Shown: positions 49,533 to 64,000, counted from the stretch's first letter. The stretch: 64,000 nt of DNA from Clitoria ternatea (GCA_037962975.1 JAYKXN010000214.1:37648-101647), one strand, 5' to 3'. A program made the numbers and translations. Notes: generated from the letters alone by a model not told the origin.

Positions 49533-52179
49533 TATGTGAGTATATTAATAATTCATTTTTAAATCAATGTTTTAAAATTTTGGGTAAAGTTTTTTTCATA
49601 GTAAAGTAACATATAAATGATGGATTTGCAAATCAATTATACACATACATACATGAATAGATATGATTCTCAGATATCTCTTAATATTTGTTCACATAAT
49701 ACTTGTTTTGTCAATACTTATTATTTGAATCTAATAATTCTAGCATTCTAAAATTAGTCATCCAAATATACTCTAAGGTTTACCTCTTCAATGCAAAAAA
49801 TCAATTTCAAACTTCAATAAGAAATTTTTAATATAATTTAGAGTTCAAGAATTCTTTCAAACCGCACGAAATTTTATTTAAGAATTACTTGTTTGATGGA
49901 AGCTAATACATGAAGTATTTTCATAGCTTGGATAGTCCATTTAAATGCTAATTTTGAGCTCAAATTATGTTGAGTTATGATCTTTTAAAGCTTAATTTAG
50001 ATATTATTCGTTCCTTAATATGTCAGTACTCACCCATCTTTGAAATCTAAAAACAAATCATATAGAATAACAACATAATAATTTAAAATATTATAAAATT
50101 AAAATTAAAAATAGTTATGGTAATTATTTTTATAATTTCACTAGTTATATTTTTTAAATCATAGTGACCTAGTAGACATTAAAAATATAGCTAAATAGAC
50201 TTGATAAGAAAACCTTAGGACAATTTCACTAAAAGAAAAAATATGGTTATGTTGTGAGACAATATTGACCATATATGTGTAGGTTATGATGAGTGACACC
50301 CCTATTTAGAGTAAAAAGGAAAGGACTTCATTTTTTTTATTTTTGAAGAGTAATATAGAGAACCATTTTTAAAAAGTTTAATATGTAGTTAATCTTAATG
50401 TTTTATAAGTTTGGCTTCTTCTTAAACCTGTTAAATGTTATTATTATATTCTTTGCTCATATATATATATATATATATATATAGTGTGTGTGTGTGTGTG
50501 CACATTAATAATTCATTTTTAAATCAATATTTTAATATTTTGGGTAAATTTTTTGACATAGTAAAGTAACATATAAATGATGGATTTTCAAATCAGTTAT
50601 ATATATACATATATCAATAGATATGATTCTCAGATATCTCTTAATATTTGTTCCATAAGACTCGTTATGTAAATACTTATTATTTGAATTTAATAATTCT
50701 AACATTCTAAAATTAGCCATCCAAATATACTCTAAGACTTAGCTCTTCAATGCTAAAAATAAAATTCAAACTTCAATAACGAATTTTCAATATGATTGTG
50801 AGTTCAAGAATTCTTTGAAACCCATGGAAATTTTATTTAGGAATTACTTATTTGATGGAAACTAATAGATAAAGCATTGTCAAAGCTTGTGTAGTCCATT
50901 TAAATGCTAATTTTAAGCTCAAATTATGTGTACTTATGATCTTTAAAAGCTCAATTTAGATATTGTTTGTTCCTTAATATGTCGGTACTGACTCATCTTT
51001 GAAATCTAAAAATAAAACATATAGAATAACAACTTAGTAATTTTAAAATATTATAAAATTAAAATTAAAAATAATTATGGTAATTGTTTTTATAATTATA
51101 CTAGTTACACTTTTATAACAATAGTGACCTAATAGACATTATAAATTTAGCTAAATAGACTTGATAAGTAAAACTTTGGACAATTTCACTGAAAATAATA
51201 TGGTTGTGTTGTGAGGCAATGTTTACCATATATGTGTAGCCTATAATGTCTGACACCCCTATTTGGAGTAAAAAAGTAAGGACTTCATTTTCTTATTATT
51301 GAAGAGTAATATAGAGAACCATTTTTAAAAAGTTTAATATGTAGTTAATCTTAATGGTTTATATGTTTGACTTCTTCTTAAACCTAATATATGTTATTAT
51401 TATGTTCTTTACTCATATATATATATATGTATGTACATATTAATAATTTTTTTAAAATCAATGTTTTAAAATTTAGGGTAAAGTTTTTGACATAGTAAAG
51501 TAAAAAATAAATGATGGATTTGCAAATCAATTATATATATAGATACATGACTAGATATGATTCTCAGATATTTCTTAATATTTTTTCTCATAAGACTTGT
51601 TTTGTAAATACTTATTATTTGAATTTAATAATTCTAACATTCTAAAATTAGCCATCCAAATATACTCTAAGACTTAGCTCTTCAATGCTAAAAATTAAAT
51701 TTAAACTTCAATAATGATTTTTCAATATTATTATGAGTTCAAGAATTGTTTGAAACACCTGGAAATTTTATTTAGGAATTACTTATTTGATGGAAACTAA
51801 TAGATGAAGCATTTTCAAAGCTTGTGTAGTCCATTTAAATGCTAATTTTGAGCTCAAATTATGTTGAGTTATGATCTTTTAAAGCTCAATTTAGATATTG
51901 TTTGTTCCTTCATATGTCGGTAGTGACTCATATTGGAAATCTAAAAGTGAAACATATAGACTAACAACTTAATAATTTTTAAAATATTATAAAATTACAA
52001 TTAAAAATAGTGATGGTAATTGTTTTTATAATTATACTAATTATATTTTTGAAATCATAGTGACCTAATAGACATTATAAATTTAGCTAAATAGACTTGA
52101 TAAGCAAACCTTAGGACAATTTCACTAAAAGAAAAAATATGGTTATGTTGTGAGGCAATGTTGACAACATATGTGTAGG
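46532..52179 (+). repeat. Satellite family B, left array, copy 2
   Basis: This is the counterpart of 8086-13698, with the same scrambled first 650 bp and the same number of monomers. Landmarks lie near 47178, 48142, 49070, 50026, 50982 and 51916. Length differences come mainly from (TA)n tracts. Confidence 0.88.
47611..47648. repeat. (TA)n microsatellite, expanded relative to copy 1
   Basis: A pure 38-bp run against 24 bp at the equivalent position in copy 1 (9166-9189). Confidence 0.9.
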
Positions 52180-53394
52180 CACTATAAGAAATACGCGTTT
52201 TTATGGCGGTTTATTAGTAGGGGTTACTTAGAACCACCGCAAGTAAGCACATTATTGAATTGGATGAAGAAAGTTAACAGTGATTCTGTAACTGCCATTA
52301 ATTTCCCGTTTAAATGGGCACGTGCAGGTCACGTGGTCTTTTTCCCTCCCATCATGGTTCTTTTATTTTCATTTCCCTCTTCTTCTAAATCCCTAACCCT
52401 TAATTTTTCTCATTTCCCTCTTATCTACCGCGTATCTCACTCTCTGTTCAGCACCTTTTCACTCTCTTCCTGTTATCTCTTAATCCTTTCTCCCCATCGT
52501 GCCTTTGTTCACATGTACCTTCTTATAGTCCTTGTCGTACCTCCGCTCGCTGCGCGGTTGTGCCACCATGGAAGAGTCCCAATGGTGAACCATCATGCCT
52601 TCAAACCACCACGCGTCTCATCTTCTCACTGTGACTAGCGTTCCACTGTAGCACCACTTCACTGTTACGATTGCCTCTAAAATTTGAAGCTTCAACATTT
52701 TTGCTTCTTCCATTTCACGCTGAGTTTTATAAGGTTTTAATTTCTCATTTTGTTATTACTTATTTTTCTGCTTTTGAAGTTTCTATATAGTTTCTGGGTT
52801 AGTCTTTCTTTTGTTGCAGTGATTTATGATTTTTGGGTTCTATTTTTGCTTCTGTTTATGCACTTTTACAGTTTCTGTTTATGTGCTTTTACAGTATAAA
52901 AGAAAATCATGATTTCCTTTTGTCCAACAGTCTTCGCTGCTCTATTTTTTGGTTCTACCATCATATGCTTGATTTAGCATTTATCATTGGTTTTGGCTGG
53001 CTGCTCACCATATTGTAGAAGGATCCATATTTCTATTAAAGTTACTATTGTGAAACTGGATTAGTGTATCAATCTTTTTTTGTTTTTGTTATGTTTGATG
53101 GATTTAGATCATTGAAAGCATTTGGATCGACAAACTTTTCCATGATTCCTAATGGTAGTTCCCTTGGATTCATGGTTACATCCTTTATTTGGTGTTTGTT
53201 CGAGCATGAAGATATGGTGTTTGATAACAGTTCTATTATGATTCATTGGTTCTGGTTCAGTTTTAGACTTTGTTTTTTGCCTATATTTTTCTTGAACACC
53301 AACTGTTTTGTGAAATGCCTTTTCGTTGTTTTGCTTCTAATATTGTTTTCTCTTATTTTATCCCAGCATCAGTTTTGTTCAATGTTGATGGTAG

Positions 53395-54088
53395 AAAATT
53401 AGAGATATATTAAAAATGGCTTTTGGTGGATGCTATGTTGTTTTGATGATGACACTCTTCTCAATCTATACGGGGTTTATATATAATGAATTCTTCTCTG
53501 TTCCATTTGAACTGTTTGGACCATCAGCCTATGGATGTCGTGATACTTCATGCAGGTGGTTACTAATATAATTTATTCAAAGTATTGATTGTCTTTTATG
53601 CTTGCTGGTAACCTTATATATGTGCGTAATATTTATTATTTCATCCTTAGGGATGCTTCCACCATAGGCTTAATTAAAGTACGTGACGCTTACCCGTTTG
53701 GTGTGGATCCTAAATGGTATGGTACTCGGAGTGAACTGCCATTTCTTAACTCCTTGAAGATGAAGATGTCAATTCTACTAGGAGTATCTCAAATGAATCT
53801 TAGAATTATAATGAGTTACTATAATGCAAAATACTTTGAAAACAACATAAATATATGGTAATAGCAAAAGTACAACATTAGTTGAATATGGTCTGTGGTT
53901 TGTTGTTTATAGTGTTCACTATTCATTGTATGCTTTTCTAATGTTGCTTCAGGTACCAGTTTGTTCCCTAGATGAAGTGGTGCACTGGATCAAAGGCTGA
54001 CCTGTATCATGTGATGATATACATGTTCCTAAGTCCAACTGATGATTTAGGTGAAAACCAGTTTTGTGTTGCCAACAGTTCCTTTAAG
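53395..54088 (+). pseudogene. VHA-a: Captured V-ATPase subunit a (VHA-a) fragment, copy 2, further decayed
   Basis: Exons are at about 53395-53555, 53651-53857 and 53953-54088, with the same splice borders as copy 1. Exon 2 encodes the same residues as in copy 1. In exon 3 a TAG at 53969-53971 replaces the CAG of copy 1, a C-to-T change, and the end of the exon is one base shorter, shifting the final codons. The hydrophobic-segment deletion seen in copy 1 is shared, so it predates the duplication. Confidence 0.83.
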
Positions 54089-54184
54089 TAAGAAATTTCA
54101 ACTTTGATTTGGATCCATTTTTCTATTTAAAAATACTGAACAGAAGCCACATCACATCTGAACTCTCCACTGTTGAAAAAACTG

Positions 54185-57100
54185 GTATGTGTTGAAAAAA
54201 ATAATCAATGCACATTGTAAATTGAAAAAAGTCATATAAAAATTAACATGAAAAATTCTAAAACACATGTCATAAAAAGGATAAGAGAAATATACATTAA
54301 AAATTAAGGAAAAATAAAATATATTATTTATATTTTTAATTAATATTAATATATTTTAAATTAAATGCATCAACTAAGACTTGGTGTCATCGCTTACGCA
54401 ATTCTCTTTCAAAATAAACCTTAAAAAAAGAATATAATTATTAATAATATATAATTTGTTAATTAATTTTGTCACATTCTTTTACTATCAATCTTTACTA
54501 TCAACAAATGGAAAAGGGAATTAATCAACTTCTATTGATAATTGATAGTGAAAGTGAGAGAATTCTAATGTTATAAAACGACTAAAAAAACTTATAAAGA
54601 CCTCATAAATGGACACGCATGGATGGACACACATACACATGCACGAAAATTATTAAGTAGTTTCATTGTATGGAATCCAAAACAACATTAAAAGTATTTA
54701 TAAATATTGTATAAAACTTTTAAAAAGAAAAAAAATCTCGCCACTAGTGCATTTTCTATCACCGTATTCTGTTAATTTATGTTGATTAAGAAATTTAGTT
54801 ATTTTTGGTACACATATTAGACTTGTCAATTATTCTTGGCATACTTTTAAAATTACATTGAATAATAAAGAAGAAAGATCAATGATTATTTCGTATTCCA
54901 TTGATATAAGTAGTATAAAGATTAATTTTTAAGAGTATGTGTTAAAAAAATAATCAATGCACATTGTAAATTGAAAGAAGTCATATAAAAATTAACATGA
55001 AAAATTCTAAAACACATGTCATAAAAAGGATAAGAGACAATACATTAAAAATTAAGGAAAAATATATTATTTATATTTTTAATTAATATTAATATATTTT
55101 AAATTAAATGCATTAATTAAGACTTGTGTGATCCCTTACACGATTCTCTTACTAAATAAACCTTAAAAAATTAAAGAATATAATTAATAATAATATATAG
55201 TTTGTTAATTAATTTTGTCACATTCTTTTACTATCGATCTTTACTATCAATAAATGGAAAAAGGAATTCATCATCTTCTATTGATAATTGATAGTAAAAG
55301 TGAGAAAGTCTAATTAAGAATAATATTTATAAAATAATAACATATAATTGATATCAAAGATGACTAACTTCATTTAAGAATGCTATTTGTAAAAATAATG
55401 ATCATTTTGGTTATAAAACGACTAAAAAACTCACAAAGACTTCATAAATGCACACGCATGCATGGACGCACGTACACACGCATAAAAATTATTAAGTAGT
55501 TTCATTCTATGGAATCTAGAACAACATTGAAAGTATTTATAAATATTGTATAAATCTTTTAAAAAGGAAAGAAGTCTCGCTACTAGTTCTTTTTCTATCA
55601 CCATATTATGTTATTTTATGTTGAGTAAGAAATTTAGTTATTTTAGGTAAACATATTAAACTTGTCAATTATTCTTGGTATAGTTTTAAAATTATGTTGA
55701 ATAATAGGATGAAAGAATAATGATTATTTATATTTTTAATTAATATTCTATATTTATATAAAAATTAACAAGAAAAATTCTAAAACACATGTCATAAAAT
55801 ATATTATTTAAATTTTTAATTAATATTATATATTTTAAATTACATACATCAATTAAAACCTGATGTGAACCCTTACGCGATTCTCTTACTAAATAAACCT
55901 TAAAAATAAAACAATATAATTATTAATAATATATAATTTGTTAATTATATTTGTCAGATTCCTTTACTATCGATCTTTACTATCAATAAATTTAAAAAGG
56001 GAACTAATCAACCTCTATTGATAATTGATAGTAAAAGTGAAAGAATTCTAATTAATAATGTTATTTATAAAAATAATAACATATCAGTGATATCAAAGAT
56101 AACTGAATCCATTTAAGAATGCTATTTGTACAAATAATGATTCATTCACATCATAAAACGACTAAAAAAACTCATAAAGACTTTATAAATGGACACATAT
56201 GCTTGGACGCACGTACGCACACATGAAAATTATTAAGTAGTGTCATTGTATGGAATCCAAAACAACATTGAAAGTATTTATAAATATTGTATAAAACTTT
56301 TAAAAAGAAAAGAAGTCTCGCCACTAGTATTTTTTCTATCATCATATTATGTTATTTTATGTTGATTAACAAATTTAGTTAATTTAGGTAAATATATTAA
56401 ACTTGTCAATTATTCTTGGTATACTTTTAAATTACATTGAATAATAAAGAAGAAAGATCAATAATTATTTCATATTCCATTGATATAAATAGTATCAAGA
56501 TTAATTAATAAGAGTATGTGTTGAAAAAAATAATCAATGTACATCGTAAATTGAAAGAAGTCATATAAAAATTAACATGAAAAATTCTAAAACACATGTC
56601 ATAAAATGGATAAGAGAAAATACATTAAAAATTAAGGAAAAATAAATATATTATTTATAATTTTAATTAATATTAATATATTTTAAATTAAATGCATCAA
56701 TTAAGACTTGATGTGACCCCTTACATGATTCTCTTACTAAATAAACATCAAAAAATAAAAGAATATAATAATTAATAATATATAATTTGTTAATTAATTT
56801 TATCACATTCTTTTACTATCGATCTTTACTATCAATAAATGGAAAAGGGAATTAATCATCTTCTATTGATAATTGATAGCAAAAGTGAGAGAATCTAATT
56901 AAGAATAATATTTATAAAAATAATAACATATAATTGATATCAAAGATGACTAACTCCATTTAAGAATGCTATTTGTAACAATAATGATTCATTCTGGTTA
57001 TAAAACAACTAAAAAGACTCACATAGACCTCACAAATGCACACACATGCATGGATACACGTACACACGCATGAAAATTATTAAGTAGTTTCATTGTATGG

Positions 57101-57634
57101 AATCCAAAACAACATTGAAAGTATTTATAAATATTGTATAAAACTTTTAAAAAGAAAAGAAGTCCCGCCACTAGTGCGTTTTGTATCACCATATTATGTT
57201 ATTTTATGTTGATTAAGAAATTTAGTTATTTTAGGTAAACATGTTAAACTTATCAATTATTCTTGTGTTACTTTTAAAATTACATTGAATAATAGAGAAT
57301 AAAGATCAATGATTATTTTATATTCCACTGATATAAATAGTATCAAGATTATTTAATAAGAGTATATGTTGAAAAAAATAATCAATGCACATTGTAAAAT
57401 TAAAAAAGTCATATATAAATAAACATAAAAAATACTAAAACACATGTCATAAAAAGGATAAGAGAAAATACATTAAAAACTAAGGAAAAATAAAATATAT
57501 GATTTATATTTTTAATTAATATTAATATATTTTAAATGAAATGCATCAATTAAGACTTGATGTGACCCCTTACACGATTCTCTTACTAAATAAACCTCAA
57601 AAAATAAAAGAATATAATAATTAATAATATATAT
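54185..57634 (+). repeat. Satellite A block inside CACTA copy 2
   Basis: About four A monomers, the duplicate of 15705-19153, with the same internal spacing and borders. Landmarks lie near 54616, 55455, 56195 and 57042. Confidence 0.88.
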
Positions 57635-58454
57635 GACTCTTTGAAGTAATTTTTTTAGGCAAGAAGAACCCATACATGAGTGAAATTAAAGTAATGATAA
57701 TGTACAATTTTAATCATTACACATTTAATTAGTAGGAACTCATAAAAAGGTAAAAACTTATGTGCAGCAATATATATTACATAAATGATAATTCAGACAA
57801 GAGGAGTTGGACTTCCATATTTGGAGCATGTTGCATATTTGGAATTTAGTTTTTATTTAAAACATCAATCTTCATATATATATATATATTACGTTAGTTT
57901 ATTTATTTATTTTCAAAGATATGCAGTAGAGAGAAAGAATTATAGTATATGAGTAAAAGTTTATTAGCATTTTTTTCTACTTCGTTCCATATTAAAAGTT
58001 TAAGGACACCATTGGCAATTCTATAATTTTTCTGAGTTGGTTGTCAAAATATAGAGACACACATAAGATTTTAGTATATTAGAGATATTTGTATATATCT
58101 AGCATGACATTACCATTTTACAAAAAGACCAATTAAAATAAAAAGGAGACATTTGTATACATCTTGCATGAATTGATGATATGAATTTCTATTCTTCTCA
58201 CTTCATGAATTGATGGCCCTTATTTGTGGCATTTAAGAATGGTTAATATATATATTAATTTTTTTTTACTTTAGTTAATAGATTAGTGGCGGTTTCTGTT
58301 GGAATACCGGTGGGTTAAAAAACCGCTATTAAAATTATTCCTGGCAGGATGTTTAGCGGTAGTTTTACAACCGCCGGTAATTATTTTGGTTGCGGTTAAA
58401 ACTACTGCTAGTGCACGTTTAAAACCGCCACTAATTCCTGGTTTTCTTGTAGTG

Positions 58455-58618
58455 AGGCTATGATGAGTGACACCCCTATTTAGAGTAAAAAAGAAAGGAC
58501 TTCATTTTCTTGTTTTTGAAGAGTAATATAGAGAACCATTTTTAAAAAGTTTAATACGTAGTTAATCTTAATGTTTTATAAGTTTGGCTTTTTCTTAAAC
58601 CTATTAAATGTTATTATT

Positions 58619-58649
<31 letters not shown>

Positions 58650-61600
58650 TTGTGTATGCACATTAATAATTCATTTTCAAATCTATATTTTAAAATTTAG
58701 GGTAAAGTTTTTGACATAGTAAAGTAACATATAAATGATGGATTTGTAAATCAATTATACATATACATACATAAAGAGATATGATTCTCAAATATCTCTT
58801 AATATTTGTTCATATAAGACTCATTTTTTAAATACTTATTATTTGAATTTAATAATTCTAACATTCTAAAATTAGCCATCCAAATATTGTCTAAGGCTTA
58901 GCTCTTCAATTCTAAAAATAAAATTCAAACTTATATAATGAAGTTTCAATATGCTTGTGAGTTCAAGTATTCTTTGAAACCCCTGAAAATTTTATTTAGG
59001 AATTACTTATATGATGGAAACTAATAGATAAAGCATTTTTTAAGCTTGTATAGTCCATTTAAATGTTAATTTTAAGCTCAAATTATGTTGAGTTATGATC
59101 CTTTAAAACTCAATTTGGATATTATTTGTTCATTAATATGCCGGTACTGACACATCTTTGAAATCTAAAAACAAAAACATATAGAATAATAACTTTATAA
59201 TTTTAAAATATTATAAAATTAAAAATAGTTATGGTAATTGTTTTTATAATTTTACTACTTACATTTTTGAAATCATAGTGACCTTGTAGACATTATAAAT
59301 ATAGCTAAATAGACTTGATAAGCAAATCTTAGAATAATTTAACTAAAAGAAAAATATGGTTATGTTGTAAGACAATGTAGACCACATGTGTGTAGGCTAT
59401 GATGAGTAACACCCCTATTTAGAGTAAAAAAGAAAGGACTTCATTTTCTTGTTTTTGAAGAGTATAATAGGGAACCATTTTTAAAAAGTTTAATATGTAC
59501 TTAATCTTAATGTTTTATAAGTATGGCTTCTTCTTAAACCTATTAAAAGTTATTATTATGTTCTTTACTCATATATATATATATATATATATATTTGTTT
59601 GTATGCACATTAATAATTCATTTTAAATTAATATTTTAAAGTTTAGGGTAAAGTTTTTGACAAAGTAAAGTAACATAAAAATAATTGATTTACAAATCAA
59701 TTACACATATACATACATGAATAGATATGATTCTCAGATATCTCTTAATATGTGTTCACATAAGACTCGTTTTGTAAATACTTATTATTTGAATTTAATA
59801 ATTCTAACATTCTAAAATTAGCCATCCAAATATACTCTAAGGTTTAGCTCTTCAATGCTAAAAATTAAATTCAAACTTCAATAAGAAATTGTCAATATGA
59901 TTGCGAGTTAAAGAATTCCTTGAAACCCTAGAAAATTTTATTTAGGAATAACTTGTTTGATGAAAACTAATACGTGAAGCATTTTCAAAGCTTGTGTAGT
60001 CCATTTAAATGCTAATATTGAGCTCAAATGATGTTCAGTTATGATCTTTTAAAGCTTAATTTAGATATTGTTTGTTCCTTAATATGTCGGTAGTGCCCAT
60101 CTTTGAAATCTAAAAACAAATCATATAGAATAACAACTAAATAATTTTAAAATATTATAAAATTAAAATTAAAAATAGTTATGGTAATTGTTTTTATAAT
60201 TTTACTAGTTGCATTTTTGAAATCATAGTGACCTAATAGACATTATAAATATAGCTAAATAGACTTGATAAGCAAACCTTAGGACAATTTCACTTAAAGC
60301 AAAAATATGGTTGTGTTGTGAGGCAATGTTGACCACGTATGTGTAGCATATGATGAGTGACACCCCTATTTAGAGTAAAAAAGAAAGGACTTCATTTTCT
60401 TTTGAAGAGTAATATAGAGAACCAGTTTTAAAAAGTTTAATATGTAGTTAATCTTAAACTTTTATAAGTTTGGCTTCTTCTTAAGCCTATTAAATGTTAT
60501 TATTATATTCTTTACTTATATATATATAAATAATATTTGTGTGTGTACACATTAATATTCAATTTTTAAATCAATATTTTAAAATTTAGGGTTAAGTTTT
60601 TGACATAGTAAAGTAACATATAAATAATGGATTTACAAATCAATTATACATATACATACATGGATAGATATAATTCTCAAAAATCTCTTAATACTTGTTC
60701 ACATAAGACTAATTTTGTAAATACTTATTATTTGAATCTAATAATTCTAACATTCTAAAATTAGCCATCCAAATATACTCTAAGGTTTAGCTCTTTAATG
60801 CTAAAAATCAAATTAAATAAGAAATTTTCAATATGATTATAAGTTCAAGAATTCTTTGAAACACCAGAAAATTTTATCTAGGAATAACTTATTTGATGGA
60901 AACTAATACGTGAAGAATTTTTAAAGCTTGTGTAGTCCATTTAAATGCTAATATTGAGCTCAAATTATGTTGAGTTATGATCTTTTAAAGCTTAATTTAG
61001 ATATTGTTTGTTCCTTAATATGTCGGTACTGACCCATCTTTTAAATCTAAAAATAAACCATATAGAATAACAACTTAATAATTTTAAAATATTATAAAAT
61101 TAAAAATATGTATGGTAATTGTTTTTATATTTGTACTAGTTACATTTTTGAAATCATAGTGACCTAATAGATATTATAAATATAGCTAAATAGACATGAT
61201 AAACAAACCTTAGGACAATTTCACTAAAAGGAAAAGTATGGTTGTGTTGTGAGGCAATGTTGACCATGTATGTGTAGGATATGATGAGTGACACCCCTAT
61301 TTAGAGTAAAAAAGAGAGGACTTCATTTTCTTATTTTTGAAGAGTAATATAGAGAACCATTTTTAAAAAGTTTAATATGTAGTTAATCTTAATGTTTTAT
61401 AAGTTTGACTTCTTCTTAAACCTATTAAATGTTATTATTATGTTCTTTACCCTTATATATATATATATATTTATGTGTGTACACATTAATAATTCATTTT
61501 TAAATCATTATTCTAAAATTTAGGGTAAAGGTTTTGATATAGTAAATTAACATAAAATGATGGATTTGCAAATCAATTATACATATACATACATGAATAG

Positions 61601-63418
61601 TTATGATTCTCATATATCTCTTAATATTTTTTCACATAAAACTAATTTTGTAAATACATATTATTTGAATTTAATAATTCTAACATTCTAAAATTAGTCA
61701 TCCAAATATACTCTAAGGTTTAGCTCTTTAATGGTAAAAATCAAATTCAAACTTCAATAACAATTTTTCATAATGATTGTTAGTTAAAGAATTATTTGAA
61801 ACCCCATGAAATTTTATTTAAGAATTACTTATTATATGGAAACAAATAGATGAAGCATTTTCAAAGCTTGTGTAGTCCATTTAAATGCTAATTTTGAGCT
61901 TAAATTATGTTGAGTTATGATCTTTTAAAGCTTAATTTAGATATAATTTGTTCCTTGATATGTCGGAATGACTCGTCTTCGAAATCTAAAAACAAAAATA
62001 TAGAATAAGAACTTAATATTTTAAAATATTATAAAGTTAAAAATAATTATGGTAATTGTTTTTATAATTATACTAGTTATATTTTGGAAATCATAGTGAC
62101 CTAATAGACATTATAAATTTAGCTAAGTAGACTTGATAAGCAAACCATAGGACAATTTCACTGAAAGAAAAAATATGATTGTGTTGTGAGGCAATGTTGA
62201 CCACATATGTGTAGGTTATGATGACTGACACAACTATTTAGAGTGAAAAAGAAAAGACTTCATTTTCTTGTTTTTGAAGAGTAATATAGAGAAACATTTT
62301 TTAAAAGTTTAATATATAGTTAAGCTTAATGTTTTATAAGTTTGACTTCTTCTTAAACCTATTCAATGTTATTATTATGTTCTTTACTCTTATATATATA
62401 TATATATATATTTATATATGTTTGTGTGTGTACACATTAATAATTCATTTGTAAATCAATGTTTTAGACTTTAAGGTAAAGTTTTTGACATAGTAAATTT
62501 GCAAATCAGTTATAGATATAGATACGTGACTAGATATGATTCTCAGATATATCTTAATATTTCTTCACATAAGACTTGTTTTGTAAATACTTATTATTTG
62601 AATTTAATAATTCTAATATTCTAAAATTAGCCATCAAAATATACTCTAAGTTTTAGCTCTTCAGTGCTAAAAATAAATTCAAACTTCAATAACGAATTTT
62701 CAATATGGTTCTGAGTTCAAGAATTCTTTGAAACCCCTTGAAATTTTATTTAGAAATTACTTATTTGATGGAAACTAATAGATGAAGCATTTTCAAAGCT
62801 TGTGTAGTCCACTTAAATGCTAATTTTGAGCTCAAATTATCTTGAGTTATGATCTTTTAAAGCTCAATTTAGATATTGTTTATTCCTTAATATGTCAGTA
62901 CTGACTCATCTTTGAAATCTAAAAACAAAACATATAAAACAACAACTTAATAATTTTAAAATATTATAAAGTTAAAATTAAAAATAGTTATCGTAATTGT
63001 TTTTATAATTATACTAGTTATATTTTTGAAATCATAGTGATCTAATAAACATTATAAATTTAGCTAAATAGACTTCATAAGCGAACCTTAGGACAATTTC
63101 ACTAAAAGAAACAATATGGTTATGTTGTGAGGCAATGTTGACAACATATGTGTAGGCTATGATGAGTAGCACCCTTATTTAGAGTAAAAAAGAAATGACT
63201 TAATTTTCTTATTTTTGAAGAATAATATAGAAAACCATTTTTAAAAAGTTAAATATGTAGTTAATCTTAATGTTTATAAGTTTGATTTCTTCTTAAACCT
63301 ATTAAATGTTATTATTATGTTCTTTGCTCATATATATATATATATATGTGTGTGTGTGTACACACTAATAATTCATTTTTGAATCAATGTTTTAAAATAT
63401 AGGGTAAAGATTTTGACA
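58455..63418 (+). repeat. Satellite family B, right array, copy 2 (one monomer fewer)
   Basis: Landmarks lie near 59146, 60087, 61022, 61962 and 62895, five against six in copy 1. The monomer starting near 60087 begins like copy 1's 21609 monomer (GGTAGTGCCCATC) and ends like the next one (GAACCAGTTTTAAAAAG, matching 22886). It is therefore either the ancestral single monomer or a fusion. Confidence 0.88.
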
Positions 63419-64000
63419 TATTAAACTTGTCAATTAATCTTAGTATACTTTTAAAATTTCATTGAGTAATAAAGAAGAAAGATCAATGATTATTACATTT
63501 TCCACTAATATAAAAAGTATCAAGATTAATTAATAAAAGTATGTGTTGAAAAACATAATCAATGCACATGGTAAATTGAAAGAAGTCATATAAAAATTAA
63601 CATGAAAAATTCTAAAACACATGTCACAAAAAGGATAAGAGAAAATACATTAAAAATTAAGGAAAACTAAAATATATTATTTATATTATTAATTAATATT
63701 AATATATTTTAAATTAAATGCATCAACTAAGAATAATATTTATAAAAATAATAACATATAATTGATATCAAAGATGACTGAATCTATTTAAGAATGTTAT
63801 TTATACAAATAATGATTCATTCATGTTATAAAATGACTAAAAAAAGTTACAGAGACTTCATAAATGGACACGCATGGATGCACGTACGCATGCACGAGAA
63901 TTATTCAATAGTTTCATTGTATGGAATCCAAAACAACCTTGAAAGTATTTATAAACATTGTATAAAACTTTTAAAAAGAAAAGAAGTCTCGCCACTAGTT
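63419..64000 (+). repeat. Satellite family A, forward segment at the window end (copy 2)
   Basis: This is the counterpart of 25903-26482. The window stops about 160 bp before the position where copy 1 enters the inverted A array. Confidence 0.9.

Larger units (their letters stand above)
52180..58454 (+). mobile_element. CACTA transposon, copy 2 (segmental duplicate)
   Basis: It has the same ends, AGG flanks (52177-52179 and 58455-58457) and contents as the element at 13699-19977. It is 6275 bp against 6279 bp. The left end is more decayed just inside the terminal repeat. One arm of the subterminal inverted repeat has a single change (TAGCGGTAGTTTTA). The gene-like but unrecognised segment is at 52214-53394, the non-coding 3' segment at 57635-58281, and the motif-rich right end at 58282-58454. 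Confidence 0.88.
45426..64000 (+). repeat. Second copy of a 38.45 kb tandem segmental duplication (partial in window)
   Basis: From 45426 the sequence follows 6976-26482 in order: A monomers, A/B junction, B array, CACTA element with the same target duplication, B array, A segment. The offset is about 38450 at the start and 38477-38481 around the CACTA element. It drops to about 37518 at the end because one B monomer is absent from this copy. Differences are scattered substitutions and changes in (TA)n length. Confidence 0.92.

Noticed and set aside
52180..58454. Second CACTA copy as an independent transposition
   Set aside because: Same insertion point in the B monomer, same AGG flanks and collinear surroundings show that it came with the segmental duplication.

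Overview
This window looks like gene-free, repeat-dominated plant DNA. Three things point to a plant: a Ty3/gypsy element of the Tekay/Del type with an initiator-Met tRNA primer site, a CACTA (En/Spm-type) DNA transposon, and a captured fragment of a plant vacuolar H+-ATPase subunit a gene with intact GT/AG introns. A dicot is likely. A legume is possible, because clusters of the palindrome TAATCGATTA recall Phaseoleae retroelements, but that is weak evidence. I see no intact host gene, tRNA, rRNA or CRISPR array.

Layout. Two AT-rich tandem repeat families fill most of the window. Family A has a monomer of about 0.85 kb. Family B has a monomer of about 0.94 kb with a (TA)n tract in each copy. 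The order is: A array, forward (1-8085); B array (8086-13698); a 6.3 kb CACTA element inserted in a B monomer with a 3-bp AGG target duplication (13699-19977); the rest of the B array (19978-25902); a short forward A segment (25903-26645); an inverted A array (26646-35661); a Ty3/gypsy LTR retrotransposon inserted in an inverted A monomer (35662-45429); then a second copy of everything from about position 6979 onward (about 45426-64000, running off the window).

The second copy is a tandem segmental duplication with a period of about 38.45 kb. It has the same A/B junction, the same CACTA insertion with the same AGG duplication, and the same captured gene fragment. Its left junction falls inside the 3' LTR of the retrotransposon, which is cut to 1075 bp of about 3.85 kb.

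The CACTA element has no visible transposase. It carries a three-exon fragment of a V-ATPase subunit a (VHA-a) gene and, unexpectedly, a 3.45 kb block of satellite A. That block matches the A array at 3296-6689 monomer for monomer. The nesting is therefore A around B around CACTA around A.

The retrotransposon keeps one reading frame from gag to a C-terminal chromodomain-like segment (39820-44316) without any net frameshift. It is broken by six in-frame stop codons, each one C-to-T or G-to-A transition away from a sense codon. The two LTRs differ at 14 of 1075 compared positions, 12 of them transitions. The inferred order of events is: growth of the A and B arrays, CACTA insertion with its A block, retrotransposon insertion, then the 38 kb tandem duplication, then further change in monomer number and (TA)n length.
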